The position numbers and the translations under genes are program-made. Below are positions 26,514 through 34,169 of a stretch of DNA of 64,000 nucleotides, in pieces. Every line of letters begins with the position of its first letter. Position 1 is the first letter of the stretch. The DNA is from Celeribacter neptunius. Lineage in GTDB: Bacteria > Pseudomonadota > Alphaproteobacteria > Rhodobacterales > Rhodobacteraceae. The notes under the pieces were generated by a model. The model was not told where the DNA came from and did not search any database. It saw nothing but the letters and a program-made list of their open reading frames with translations. The DNA lies in the NCBI RefSeq assembly GCF_900113955.1, contig NZ_FORH01000008.1, forward strand, positions 218,383 through 282,382. Reading direction: 5' to 3'.

Positions 26514-26599
26514 TACATGCCCTGCGCTTTGATCGTGACGTAAAAGGTCAACGCCACCAAAAGGTAATAGGCGAGTTTCGAAAACACGCTGTCGCTCAC
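26513..26599 (-). CDS. 28-residue single-span membrane peptide upstream of xpaC
   Basis: A GTG-started frame of 29 codons encodes MSDSVFSKLAYYLLVALTFY followed by VTIKAQGM and a TAA stop. The peptide has a polar first eight residues, one hydrophobic segment long enough to span a membrane, and a short basic tail. Its stop overlaps the xpaC start by one base (TAATG), a classic coupling arrangement. The upstream bases (GGGTGCCC) give only a weak ribosome-binding site. It may be a small subunit of the XpaC/TelA system or a leader peptide. Existence is inferred from its composition and coupling. Confidence 0.5.
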   Translation of the reverse strand: MSDSVFSKLAYYLLVALTFYVTIKAQGM

Positions 26600-26706
26600 G
26601 GGCACCCTCTTACGTCAGACAGATCTTTCCCAAGATATAGGAAGGAATCGCCTCAGACGAAAGGGTTAAGGGGAGCGGTGGCCCCGCTTTCCCCCTCAGA
26701 TGCGGC

Positions 26707-28116
26707 TCAGCGCCCGGATTTCGGCGGTTTGCCGCCTCTTGCGCCGCCGCCACCCGGTTTTCCACCCGGATTTCCGCCAGGGCGGCCCCCCGGTTTGCCG
26801 GCATGCGATTTGAACCCGGCCGAGCGCGGTTTGCCATCCTTGCCGCCGCCGTGGCTCTTGTAGCCATGGGATTTGAACCCTCCCGGCTTGTCACCGGGTT
26901 TGCCGTCACGGCGATCGCCGGGCTTGCCGTCACGTTTGCCGAAAGGTTTGCCGCCGGGTTTTCCGTCCCGCGGTTTGAAGCCGCCATCCCGGCCGCCATC
27001 CCGATCAGAGCCGCGTTTGCCCTTGAAACCTTCGCCGCGCGGCTTGAAATCGCCATCCCGATTGTCGGCACGCTTTTCGAAATCGCGTTTGCCTTTGAAC
27101 GGCGGCTTGCCACCCTCATCGTCGCGGCGTTTGAAGCCCTGACTGCGCGGTTTGTCGCCGAAAGGCTTGTCGCCACGGGGGCGATCACCACGAGGTTTGA
27201 AATCTCCATCTCGATTGTCGGCACGCTTTTCGAAGTCGCGCTTGCCTTTGAACGGTGGTTTGCCGTCACGGGCGTCATCGCGGCCACGGCTTTCCGTGCG
27301 CGGTCCGCCGGGTTTGCCGGGGCGCGACACCGTGCGTTTGGCCTTGCCGCCTTCACCGATCTCGAGATCTGCGCCCAATTGGTCGCGCAGCACGCGGGCG
27401 CGGACTTCCTCGACCTGGCCGGGTTGCAGGGTGCCGAGACGGAACGGCCCGTAGGACAGGCGGATCAGCCGGTTCACGGTCAGGCCGACATGTTCCATGG
27501 CGCGGCGGATCTCGCGGTTCTTGCCCTCGCGCAGGCCCACGGTGAGCCAGGCATTGGCGCCTTGCTGGCGGTCGAAGGTGACTTCCATGGCCTGGAATTT
27601 CTCGCCCTCGATCTCCACGCCCTTGCGCAGGGGCTCCAGCATGGCTTCGGAGGCGGTGCCCTTGACCCGGACCCGGTATTTGCGCAGCCAGCCGGTGTCC
27701 GGCAGCTCGAGCTTGCGCTTCAACTCGCCATCATTGGTCAGCAGCAGAAGCCCTTCGGAGTTCAAATCCAGACGCCCGACCGACATCACCCGCGGCATTT
27801 CTTTCGGCAGGCTGTCGAACACGGTGTCGCGGCCCTTTTCATCCTTGGCCGTGGTCACCAGACCCAGAGGCTTGTGATAGAGCCAGAGCCGCGGCGGTTC
27901 CGGTTCGCCGACTTCCTTGCCATCGACGAAAATCTTGTCTTTCGGCATGACATTGAGCGCCGGCGAGGCGACGACCCGGCCATTCACCGTGACCCGACCC
28001 TCTTCGATCAGCGCCTCGGCCTCGCGGCGTGACGAGATGCCGGCGCGCGACAGCACCTTGGCGATGCGATCGCCCGGCGGGGTTTTCTTTTCTGGCGTTT
28101 TGGCGTTGTCAGTCAT
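26707..28116 (-). CDS. rluB: 23S rRNA pseudouridine synthase, RluB-type, with long basic repetitive tail
   Basis: A 469-residue protein. Residues about 18-75 form an S4 RNA-binding domain (RIAKVLSRAGISSRREAEAL) and 75-245 an RsuA/RluB catalytic domain. The catalytic Asp lies in MSVGRLDLNSEGLLLLTNDG. From about 255 to the end the sequence is low-complexity, rich in Gly, Lys, Arg, Asp and Pro. It contains two near-identical 26-residue copies starting GKPPFKGKRDFEKRAD (285-310 and 336-361) and GGKPGG-type repeats. Standard RluB is roughly 250-320 residues, so the tail is long even for alphaproteobacteria, where extended tails are common. The tail probably binds RNA. Confidence 0.92.
   Translation of the reverse strand: MTDNAKTPEKKTPPGDRIAKVLSRAGISSRREAEALIEEGRVTVNGRVVASPALNVMPKDKIFVDGKEVGEPEPPRLWLYHKPLGLVTTAKDEKGRDTVFDSLPKEMPRVMSVGRLDLNSEGLLLLTNDGELKRKLELPDTGWLRKYRVRVKGTASEAMLEPLRKGVEIEGEKFQAMEVTFDRQQGANAWLTVGLREGKNREIRRAMEHVGLTVNRLIRLSYGPFRLGTLQPGQVEEVRARVLRDQLGADLEIGEGGKAKRTVSRPGKPGGPRTESRGRDDARDGKPPFKGKRDFEKRADNRDGDFKPRGDRPRGDKPFGDKPRSQGFKRRDDEGGKPPFKGKRDFEKRADNRDGDFKPRGEGFKGKRGSDRDGGRDGGFKPRDGKPGGKPFGKRDGKPGDRRDGKPGDKPGGFKSHGYKSHGGGKDGKPRSAGFKSHAGKPGGRPGGNPGGKPGGGGARGGKPPKSGR
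27034..27264. repeat. Pair of 78-bp direct repeats inside the rluB tail
   Basis: Bases 27034-27111 and 27187-27264 are near-identical copies that encode the same 26-residue segment, with mostly synonymous differences. The spacing is 153 bp. Such repeats allow tail length to change by recombination. Confidence 0.8.
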
Positions 28117-28171
28117 GGGAAAGGCCTTTCGTTGGCGCGCTCATACTCTGCACCGGGGCGTATGGGAAGAG

Positions 28172-28204
28172 CAAAGACAAACGGCCCGCCGAAGAGCGGG
28201 CCGT
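28172..28204 (-). terminator. Intrinsic terminator downstream of the OmpW gene
   Basis: Read on the minus strand, a 9-bp perfect stem (28196-28204 with 28181-28189, loop TCTTCG) is followed by TTGTCTTT. It lies 30 bases after the OmpW stop and before rluB. Confidence 0.8.
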
Positions 28205-28234
28205 GAAAAAGATCGAAAAAAGACCTGTTCGGGA

Positions 28235-28861
28235 TCAGAAGCTCATCACATAGGAAATGCCGAAGACCCAGGGGTCGATCTCGGCCACGCCGATTTTGGA
28301 GCCATTCAGTTTCACGTCGCTGTCGATATCGATCCAGCGCACGTCGGTCCGCAAGGCGCCGCGTTCGCTGATCTGGTAATCGAAACCGGCGTGGAGCGCG
28401 ACGCCCCAGGAGTCGGAAAGATCGAGATCGTTGCCCGCGATGGCCCCCTTGGCGGTTTCATCGAAGAAGGCCGTGTAGTTCACGCCGACGCCGAGGAAAG
28501 GCGTGAAGGCAGAGCCGCTGTTGAAGTGATACTGAAGCGAGAGGACGGGCGGCAGATGCTGCGTCGATCCGATCTCGCCCAAGCCGGCGGCGCTGATGTC
28601 ATGTTTGAACGGCCAGGCGCCCAGGACCTCGATGCCGAGATTGTCTTTGATGAAATATTCGAAGGTGACGGTCGGGCGCAGATTGTTGCCCACATCCAAT
28701 TCGGTGGTGCCCAAAATGGTGCCGTTGTCCGAGTTCGGCATCACGTTGCCAAGGCCGAGGCCGAGGGTCATGGTGCCGGCTTCTTGCGCGAAAGCGGCGG
28801 AGGAGATGGCGCAGGTGAGGCCGAGAACGGCGGCAGCGGCCAGAACAGAAGTTTTCTTCAT
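28235..28861 (-). CDS. OmpW family outer membrane protein
   Basis: A 208-residue protein with a clear signal peptide (MKKTSVLAAAAVLGLTCA, cleavage after AAFA). The mature part is an eight-strand beta-barrel of OmpW type: TMTLGLGLGNVMPNSDNG, NNLRPTVTFEYFIKDNLGIE, GSTQHLPPVLSLQYHF, FTPFLGVGVNYTAFF, and an ending in WVFGISYVMSF with a C-terminal Phe, as required for Bam-dependent assembly. OmpW proteins form narrow channels for small hydrophobic compounds. ATG 28861 starts the signal peptide; an upstream in-frame start would add 15 residues of no use. Confidence 0.92.
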   Translation of the reverse strand: MKKTSVLAAAAVLGLTCAISSAAFAQEAGTMTLGLGLGNVMPNSDNGTILGTTELDVGNNLRPTVTFEYFIKDNLGIEVLGAWPFKHDISAAGLGEIGSTQHLPPVLSLQYHFNSGSAFTPFLGVGVNYTAFFDETAKGAIAGNDLDLSDSWGVALHAGFDYQISERGALRTDVRWIDIDSDVKLNGSKIGVAEIDPWVFGISYVMSF

Positions 28862-29071
28862 GGTCAGTGTCCCTTGGGTATTTATTTTCGCGCGTGGCCC
28901 ATCCATCGCCCTGCGTGCGGGATGTGGCTTTGATGTGAGTCAATTCGGCAAAGGCGCGTCAATCTGTCGTAAGGCGGTCGCAAACATGTCATGGCCTGAG
29001 GGGGCGGGTGTTGCGACACAGGGGTGGTGCGATGGCTTGCCTTTGACGCGTTTGCAGGCCAAAGAAAGCGC

Positions 29072-29521
29072 ATGTCGTTTCGCTCATATATGGATGAGGC
29101 CCTGAAAGAGGCCCGGCTGGCCCAAGCCCGTGGCGAAGTGCCGGTGGGCGCCGTCGTGGTGTCGCCCGGGGGCGAGATCGTCGGGCGCGGCGGCAATCGT
29201 ACCCGCGAGGACAATGACCCGACGGCGCATGCGGAGATCGTCGCGCTGCGCGCCGCCTGTGCCGCGCTGGGTCAGGAGCGTCTGCCGGGGCATGATCTCT
29301 ATGTGACGCTGGAACCCTGTCCGATGTGCGCCGCCGCCATGTCGAACGCCCGCATTGCGCGGCTTTACTACGGGGCGCAGGACCCGAAATCCGGCGGCGT
29401 TGCCCATGGTGCGAAAGTGTTCAGCCATCGCCAATGCCATCACGCGCCGGAGGTGTATGATGGCATTGCCGCCCGCGAGGCGGAAGAGATGCTCAAAAGC
29501 TTCTTCGCCGCCAAACGATAG
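29072..29521 (+). CDS. tadA: tRNA adenosine(34) deaminase TadA
   Basis: A 149-residue deaminase. The zinc site is PTAHAEIVALRAA (His and catalytic Glu) and EPCPMCAAAMSNARI (two Cys). GAQDPKSGGVAHGAKVFSH is typical of TadA. It converts adenosine to inosine at the wobble base of tRNA-Arg(ACG). ATG 29072 fits the family start (MSFRSYMDEALKEARLA). It is convergent with a small membrane-protein gene. Confidence 0.95.
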   Translation: MSFRSYMDEALKEARLAQARGEVPVGAVVVSPGGEIVGRGGNRTREDNDPTAHAEIVALRAACAALGQERLPGHDLYVTLEPCPMCAAAMSNARIARLYYGAQDPKSGGVAHGAKVFSHRQCHHAPEVYDGIAAREAEEMLKSFFAAKR

Positions 29522-29530
29522 GCGCGGGGC

Positions 29531-29779
29531 TCAGGCCGAGACGAGCACGTAGCGCCCGATGCCATAGACATAGAAGCCGGCGAACAGGATGTTGATCCAC
29601 TTGAGCTGACGCTCGCCGTGCAGCCAGCCCATGGCCATCCAGATCACGCAAAAGGGCAGGGACAGGAACAGGTTCAGCGGATACCAGTTCTGCACGATCG
29701 CCACGGTGGAGGCGATGCCAAGCATCAGGGCCATGTTTTTCAAAAGCCGCTCGTGGCGCGACAGCAAAATTTCCAGCAT
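29531..29779 (-). CDS. Small integral membrane protein of unknown function
   Basis: An 82-residue protein from ATG 29779, preceded by AAGG. It has three hydrophobic stretches (NMALMLGIASTVAIVQNWY, FLSLPFCVIWMAMGWL and INILFAGFYVYGIGRYVLV). I do not recognise a named family. It ends 9 bp from the tadA stop on the opposite strand. Function cannot be inferred. Confidence 0.65.
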   Translation of the reverse strand: MLEILLSRHERLLKNMALMLGIASTVAIVQNWYPLNLFLSLPFCVIWMAMGWLHGERQLKWINILFAGFYVYGIGRYVLVSA

Positions 29780-30033
29780 TTTTGAACCTTGGACAAATCG
29801 CAGGACGGGCAACGCGCTTTCGGGCGGTTGCGGTGCTGCGGATTTTCGAGGGTGTGAGGGGCGGAACGCCTGGGCAACGACCTATCGCAAAACGGCTTTC
29901 GCCGCAAGACGGTCTGCCGTCGTGACGCCCGGCCTTGACCTCGCGGCAGAAAAATCAAAAAAACCGACTGACCTGCGTAGGAGGGCCTGAGGGCGCGCGT
30001 ATTACCTGTATCGACGCCGCAATGGAGGTACAT

Positions 30034-30441
30034 ATGCGCATCCGAAATCTGGTCCTGCCCTGTGCTCTTTTCTGCAGCACTGGGCTGGCCACGCCGGCTC
30101 TCGCCGCGACCGATATCATGACCTATGACGCCAACGGCGATGGCGTGATCACCCTGGCCGAATTCCAGGCCCTGCAAAAAGACAGTTTCAAATCGCTCGA
30201 CAGCGATGGCAACGGCACTGTGATCGTGGCCGAATTACAGGCCCTGCCGGCAGCGCAGGGACGCAATGTCAGCGGCAAACGGCTGATGGCCCGGGATCTC
30301 GATGGCAATGGTGCGGTGACCGAAGCCGAATTCCTGTCGCAGGCTCCGGGGTTTCAACGCGCCGACCGCAACAATGATGGCGTGCTCGCGGGCAAGGAGC
30401 TGGCCCGTGTCGTCGATTTCCTGACGAAAGCCAGTTTCTGA
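30034..30441 (+). CDS. Periplasmic EF-hand calcium-binding protein
   Basis: A 135-residue exported protein: signal peptide (MRIRNLVLPCALFCSTGLAT, cleavage after ALAA), then four EF-hand-like loops: DANGDGVITLAEF, DSDGNGTVIVAEL, DLDGNGAVTEAEF and DRNNDGVLAGKEL. Each has acidic residues at loop positions 1, 3, 5 and 12 or close substitutes, so it should bind calcium. Start ATG 30034 follows GGAGGT. The downstream sigma-factor/periplasmic-sensor trio suggests it may belong to the same envelope-stress regulon. Similar EF-hand proteins next to ECF sigma genes are known in alphaproteobacteria. Confidence 0.88.
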   Translation: MRIRNLVLPCALFCSTGLATPALAATDIMTYDANGDGVITLAEFQALQKDSFKSLDSDGNGTVIVAELQALPAAQGRNVSGKRLMARDLDGNGAVTEAEFLSQAPGFQRADRNNDGVLAGKELARVVDFLTKASF

Positions 30442-30504
30442 ACGCGCTCGTCCTCCTGAACTTTTCTGAACGTTCTTCCCCATTCCCTGAAAAGGATCGT
30501 AACG

Positions 30505-30831
30505 ATGAAAACAGTCCCCAAATCTCTTGCCAAATCCCTTTGCGCGCTTTCCCTGATCGCGCCGCTCATGGCCGCGACGCCCGGTTTTGCCCGCGGCCTC
30601 ACCGTGACCACCGACAATGGCGGCACGATCGAAAAGCAACATACCTGCCTGCAGGGCAATCAGGTCGTGGTCTGTGAACAGACGACCACCGGCACCAATG
30701 CCGAAGGCCAAAGCGTGTCGCGCGGCGTCACCCGGACGAACAATGGCGGCAGCACCGATGTCAGCGTGACGGGAACTGGCCCGGATGGCACAACCAAGAC
30801 CAAAGAACGCGGTCTTATCGTCTCCCGCTAA
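30505..30831 (+). CDS. Small exported protein of unknown function
   Basis: A 108-residue protein with a signal peptide (KSLCALSLIAPLMAATPGFA, cleavage before RG). The mature part is about 78 residues, rich in Thr, Gly and Asn, with a Cys pair (HTCLQGNQVVVCEQ) able to form a disulfide. I do not recognise the family. It follows the EF-hand gene by 63 bp on the same strand with an AAAAGGA ribosome-binding site. Confidence 0.7.
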   Translation: MKTVPKSLAKSLCALSLIAPLMAATPGFARGLTVTTDNGGTIEKQHTCLQGNQVVVCEQTTTGTNAEGQSVSRGVTRTNNGGSTDVSVTGTGPDGTTKTKERGLIVSR

Positions 30832-30840
30832 GCGGGGCTC

Positions 30841-30876
30841 GGTCCGGGCCGCTATCCCCCCCCCGTGGTCCGGACC
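30841..30876. other. Hairpin with a nine-C homopolymer after the small exported-protein gene
   Basis: GGTCCG (30841-30846) pairs with CGGACC (30871-30876). The loop holds a run of nine C (30856-30864). It may act as a weak terminator, and the C-run is prone to slippage or sequencing error. Confidence 0.4.
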
Positions 30877-30963
30877 ATCAAATCATCTCAGGGAGCATGG
30901 CACAGAACGTGCTACCCTGTCGGGGGGAGGTTTGGGTCATGAGTTTGATCGGATGAGGGCTGG

Positions 30964-31557
30964 GTGAGCGACAGGGCCGGAACCGTGGGGGAGCCCCCCG
31001 GTCACAACCAACGTCAGACAGAGGCGAAGGCCCTGATGGCGGCGCTTGCCAATGGCGAGCGGGCGGCTTTGGCGCGGCTGATCGCCCTGTTCGGCCCGGG
31101 CATCCGGCGTTACGCGGCGCAGGCGCTCACGGTGCCGACCGAGGCCGAGGACGTGGCACAAGAGGTGTTTCTCAGGGCCTGGTCCAGGGCCGCGGGCTAT
31201 GACCCCGACAAAGGCGCGGTGTCGAGCTGGCTCTACCGGATTGCGGTCAATCTTTGTATCGACCACAACCGGCGCGGCGGGTTCCGACGCTTTGTCGGTA
31301 TCGACAGCCTGCCGGAGCCGGAAGACGAAAGCCCCGGCGCCGAGGCCGGGCTGGCGGCGCGGCAAAGGCTGACGCAGGTGCGGCGGGCGATCAAGACCCT
31401 GCCGGAGCGTCAGCGTCAGGCGATCCTGCTGAAAGCGGCGGGCGAGCTGTCGGGGACGGAGATCGCCGCGGCTCTGGGGACGAGCGAGGGGGCTGTGGAA
31501 CAATTGCTGGTGCGGGCGCGGGCGCGGCTTCGGGCGCTGATGGAAAAGGAGGATTGA
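30964..31557 (+). CDS. ECF-type RNA polymerase sigma factor
   Basis: A 197-residue sigma-70 family factor. Region 2 includes GIRRYAAQALTVPTEAEDVAQEVFLRAWSRA with the DVAQEVFLRAW core, and SSWLYRIAVNLCIDHNRR. Region 4 is KTLPERQRQAILLKAAGELSGTEIAAALGTSEGAVEQLLVRARARLR. The start is GTG 30964 with GAGGG upstream. It is followed within 3 bp by a small membrane protein and then a periplasmic sensor, as in the CnrH-CnrY-CnrX metal-responsive systems. Likely role: transcription of envelope or metal stress genes when freed from its membrane anti-sigma factor. Confidence 0.93.
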   Translation: MSDRAGTVGEPPGHNQRQTEAKALMAALANGERAALARLIALFGPGIRRYAAQALTVPTEAEDVAQEVFLRAWSRAAGYDPDKGAVSSWLYRIAVNLCIDHNRRGGFRRFVGIDSLPEPEDESPGAEAGLAARQRLTQVRRAIKTLPERQRQAILLKAAGELSGTEIAAALGTSEGAVEQLLVRARARLRALMEKED

Positions 31558-31560
31558 ACC

Positions 31561-31938
31561 ATGTCGCAAGGGTATCGCAAGGGCCGGGGGAGCGGACCGG
31601 TGCCAAAGGATGACGCGTTGGAGGAGGTTTCGGAGGACGCCTTGGGGGACGCTTTCGACCGCGATCTCGCGCATGTGTTCGCGGATGAGACGGATGAGGA
31701 TGTCGCCGAACTGTCCCGCTCTGTCCTGTCGCGCATCGCCCGCGAGGAGAGCGGGCAGGGGCGCGACGCCCATTTGGCCGAGGTGCTCTCGGAGCCGCTG
31801 CCCTGGGCGCTGGGCTTTGCCGGGCTGATGGCGCTGGGCGTGGCGCTGGGCTATCTGGCCTCGTCCGGCGGCACCGGTGACAGCATCTTTGCCTACCTCG
31901 CCTTTGGCGATCTGCTCGGCCTGTTGGGAGGGTTCTGA
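31561..31938 (+). CDS. Small membrane protein, probable anti-sigma factor (CnrY-like position)
   Basis: A 125-residue protein with a soluble, acidic N-terminus of about 78 residues (including EEVSEDALGDAFDRDLAHVF) and a transmembrane segment (PWALGFAGLMALGVALGYL), then a short hydrophobic tail. It shows no sequence motif I can name. Its place directly between an ECF sigma gene and a periplasmic metal-sensor gene, its one-span topology and the cytoplasmic acidic helix match an anti-sigma factor. Its stop overlaps the next start by one base (TGATG). Confidence 0.6.
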   Translation: MSQGYRKGRGSGPVPKDDALEEVSEDALGDAFDRDLAHVFADETDEDVAELSRSVLSRIAREESGQGRDAHLAEVLSEPLPWALGFAGLMALGVALGYLASSGGTGDSIFAYLAFGDLLGLLGGF

Positions 31939-32345
31939 TGTCTGCGCAAGTCACACGGACACCGCGCCGCGCCTGGGGGCGGATCGTGCTCGTCGCCCTG
32001 TTGGGCCTGTCGCTTCTGGGCAATGCGATGACCGCCGGTGTGGTCTGGCGGTTTCAGCAACTCCGTGTCGCGGTGCTCGGTGATGAGATGCGCGTGCCGG
32101 CCTTTCCGCCGGAGATCCGCAGCGCGTTGCGTCATCGCCTGAGCGCGGATGAAGCCCTGAAAACGCAATTGCGCGAGACAGTCGAAGCCCGCCGCGAGAT
32201 CGTCGACATCAGCAGCGAGCGCCCGCTTGACCGGGGGGCGACCGAAGCGGCGATGGCCGAGTTCCGGACCCGGTTCATCACCACGCTTGACGAGATGCAG
32301 GCGCTGGTGCTCGGGGTGCTCGAGGAAGAGGCCGCGGGCGAGTGA
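31938..32345 (+). CDS. Periplasmic heavy-metal sensor family protein (CnrX/ZraP-like)
   Basis: A 135-residue protein with an N-terminal anchor (IVLVALLGLSLLGNAMTAGVVW) and a helical periplasmic domain (FPPEIRSALRHRLSADEALK through RTRFITTLDEMQALVLGVLEEE), as in the metal-resistance sensor family. One His is visible in the mature domain. Ligands are few, so metal binding is less certain than in CnrX. It probably works with the upstream membrane protein to hold the sigma factor. Confidence 0.78.
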   Translation: MSAQVTRTPRRAWGRIVLVALLGLSLLGNAMTAGVVWRFQQLRVAVLGDEMRVPAFPPEIRSALRHRLSADEALKTQLRETVEARREIVDISSERPLDRGATEAAMAEFRTRFITTLDEMQALVLGVLEEEAAGE

Positions 32346-32378
32346 TCCGGTCAGGCTGACGCGATCCGCCTGCTCGCC

Positions 32379-33083
32379 TCAGATCTCGATCGGCACCAGC
32401 ACCTCGGGCACTTTCACCACGCCGTCTTCGAGCGCATAGACCAGCTCGTCGCAGCTCTGCGCCAGAAGCGGGAAAGTGCCCCAGTGGCAGGGAATCACGG
32501 TCTTGAAGTCGAAATATTTCTGACAGACATAGGCGGCGCGTCGCATATCCATCGTGTAATGCCCGCCGGCGCAGAGGATGCCGATATCGGGCTGATGCAG
32601 ATCTGCAAACCATTCCATATCGGCCATGATGTCGGTGTCGCCGGAGACATAGATCGTGTGGCCCTCGCCCTCGATCATGAACCCCGCCGGCTGGCCGGCA
32701 TATTTCGGCGCGCCGTCCTTGTAGTCGATCGAGGAACTGTGCACGGCGTTGACCATGGTCACATTGACCTCGGCGTCGCCCTCGCCGAGCGTGATCGTGC
32801 CGCCCTTGCCGAACCCGGTGACCTGCGCTCCGTCTGCGTCGAGGATCAGCGACAATTCATGGATGCAATAGATCATCGCATTGGCGGATTTCGCGATGGG
32901 CAGGGTGGTCGAGGCATGATCGCCATGGCCATGGGTCAGGAAAATCGCGGTGGTGCCCTTGGTGGCCTCCGTCTCGCGGCCTTCGGGGAAGGACGGGTTG
33001 CCCGCCAGCCAGGGGTCGATCAACAGGATCTGATCCGCGATCTCGATACGAAAGCCGGAATGGCCCAACCAGGTGATTTTCAT
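32379..33083 (-). CDS. Metallo-beta-lactamase fold hydrolase, UPF0173/UlaG-like
   Basis: A 234-residue protein: MKITWLGHSGFRIE, LLIDPWLAGNPSFP, FLTHGHGDHASTTLPIA (HxHxDH zinc motif), TMVNAVHSSS, IYVSGDTDI and CHWGTFPLLAQ. This is the UPF0173 metal-dependent hydrolase pattern, related to UlaG. The substrate is unknown. It is convergent with the sensor operon (33 bp apart). Confidence 0.9.
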   Translation of the reverse strand: MKITWLGHSGFRIEIADQILLIDPWLAGNPSFPEGRETEATKGTTAIFLTHGHGDHASTTLPIAKSANAMIYCIHELSLILDADGAQVTGFGKGGTITLGEGDAEVNVTMVNAVHSSSIDYKDGAPKYAGQPAGFMIEGEGHTIYVSGDTDIMADMEWFADLHQPDIGILCAGGHYTMDMRRAAYVCQKYFDFKTVIPCHWGTFPLLAQSCDELVYALEDGVVKVPEVLVPIEI

Positions 33084-33195
33084 GACAGGCTCCCTATGGT
33101 GTCGTGACCGATGAGGTCGTTACAATGTCTCTGAGGATCGGTCCTCGGGACATGAGACTCACCGGGTAGAATAAGGCGCGAGAGGCACCTGTCAC

Positions 33196-33846
33196 GTGTG
33201 GAATGAACAAATCGACAGCTATTGCGAGCGTCTGGATTTCACATTCTGGTCAGAACCGGTGAATGCGCTGACCAATCTGGCCTTTGTGATCGCCGCGATC
33301 TGGATCTATCCGCGAACGCGGGGCCTGCCCCTGGCGCGGCTTTTGGCCGGCGTGCTGTTTGCCATCGGGCTGGGGTCATTCGCCTTTCACACCACGGCGA
33401 CGCGCTGGGGCGCACTGGCGGATACGCTGCCGATTCTGGCCTTCATCCTGATCTATATCTTTGCCGCCACCCGCGATTTCTTTGGCCTCGAGACATGGAA
33501 ATCCGTGCTGGTCACGCTCATGTTCTTTCCCTACGCCGCCGCCACCGTGCCGCTGTTTGCGCAATTGGGGCTTGGCAGTTCCGCCGGCTATGCCCCCGTG
33601 CCGCTGTTGATTTTCATCTACGGACTGCTCCTGCGCCCTGCCGCGCCGAAGACCGCCCGCGGTCTTGCGCTGGGCGCTGCGATCCTCTGCCTCTCCATTG
33701 TCATGCGCTGGCTCGATATGCCCCTCTGTGGGAGCTTCCCGTTGGGCACGCATTTCCTCTGGCACCTGCTGAACGCGCTGATGCTGGCCCATATGATCGC
33801 GGTTTATGTGAACCACATGCTTGAAGGCCGCGCGCTGGGGCGCTAA
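33196..33846 (+). CDS. Ceramidase-domain membrane protein (CREST superfamily)
   Basis: A 216-residue protein with about seven membrane spans. It matches the alkaline-ceramidase-like family: [22 protein letters not shown] at the N-terminus, [23 protein letters not shown] (conserved S-x-x-F-H and D), and [21 protein letters not shown] (H-x-x-x-H near the end). In the superfamily these residues bind zinc and cleave amide bonds. The actual substrate in bacteria is not known. Start GTG 33196 is used because [13 protein letters not shown] fits family starts. Confidence 0.85.
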   Translation: MWNEQIDSYCERLDFTFWSEPVNALTNLAFVIAAIWIYPRTRGLPLARLLAGVLFAIGLGSFAFHTTATRWGALADTLPILAFILIYIFAATRDFFGLETWKSVLVTLMFFPYAAATVPLFAQLGLGSSAGYAPVPLLIFIYGLLLRPAAPKTARGLALGAAILCLSIVMRWLDMPLCGSFPLGTHFLWHLLNALMLAHMIAVYVNHMLEGRALGR

Positions 33847-33881
33847 AGCCTCATTTGACCAAGATTACGGAGCATTGCCCC

Positions 33882-34169
33882 ATGTCCATCGACATCGATA
33901 CCGCGCGCCGGGTTGCCAAGCTCGCCCGCATCCGGGTCGAGGAAGACGCGCTTCCCGCCCTCGCCGAAGAGTTCAACGCCGTCTTAGGCTTCATCGAGCA
34001 GCTGTCCGAAGTGGATGTCGAGGGCGTCGAGCCGATGACCTCGGTGACGCCGATGCGTCTCAAGCGCCGCCAGGACGGTGTGACCGATGGCAACATGCAG
34101 GAGAAAATCCTGTCGAACGCGCCGGACGCGCGCGAGGGCTTCTTCGCGGTTCCGAAGGTGGTGGAATAA
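33882..34169 (+). CDS. gatC: Aspartyl/glutamyl-tRNA(Asn/Gln) amidotransferase subunit C
   Basis: A 95-residue protein of the usual GatC length: [41 protein letters not shown] and [11 protein letters not shown]. GatC stabilises the GatA-GatB complex that converts Glu-tRNA(Gln) or Asp-tRNA(Asn) by transamidation. Its stop overlaps the gatA start by one base (TAATG). gatB is not in the adjacent DNA. Confidence 0.96.
   Translation: MSIDIDTARRVAKLARIRVEEDALPALAEEFNAVLGFIEQLSEVDVEGVEPMTSVTPMRLKRRQDGVTDGNMQEKILSNAPDAREGFFAVPKVVE

Noticed and set aside
27034..27264. Possible CRISPR-like repeats
   Set aside because: The repeats are two in-frame coding copies inside rluB. No short spaced repeats with unique spacers were seen anywhere in the window.
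26803..28032. Hydrophobic plus-strand frame opposite rluB
   Set aside because: Its Ala/Ile/Phe-rich character is produced by the reverse complement of the Lys/Gly/Asp-rich tail of RluB.
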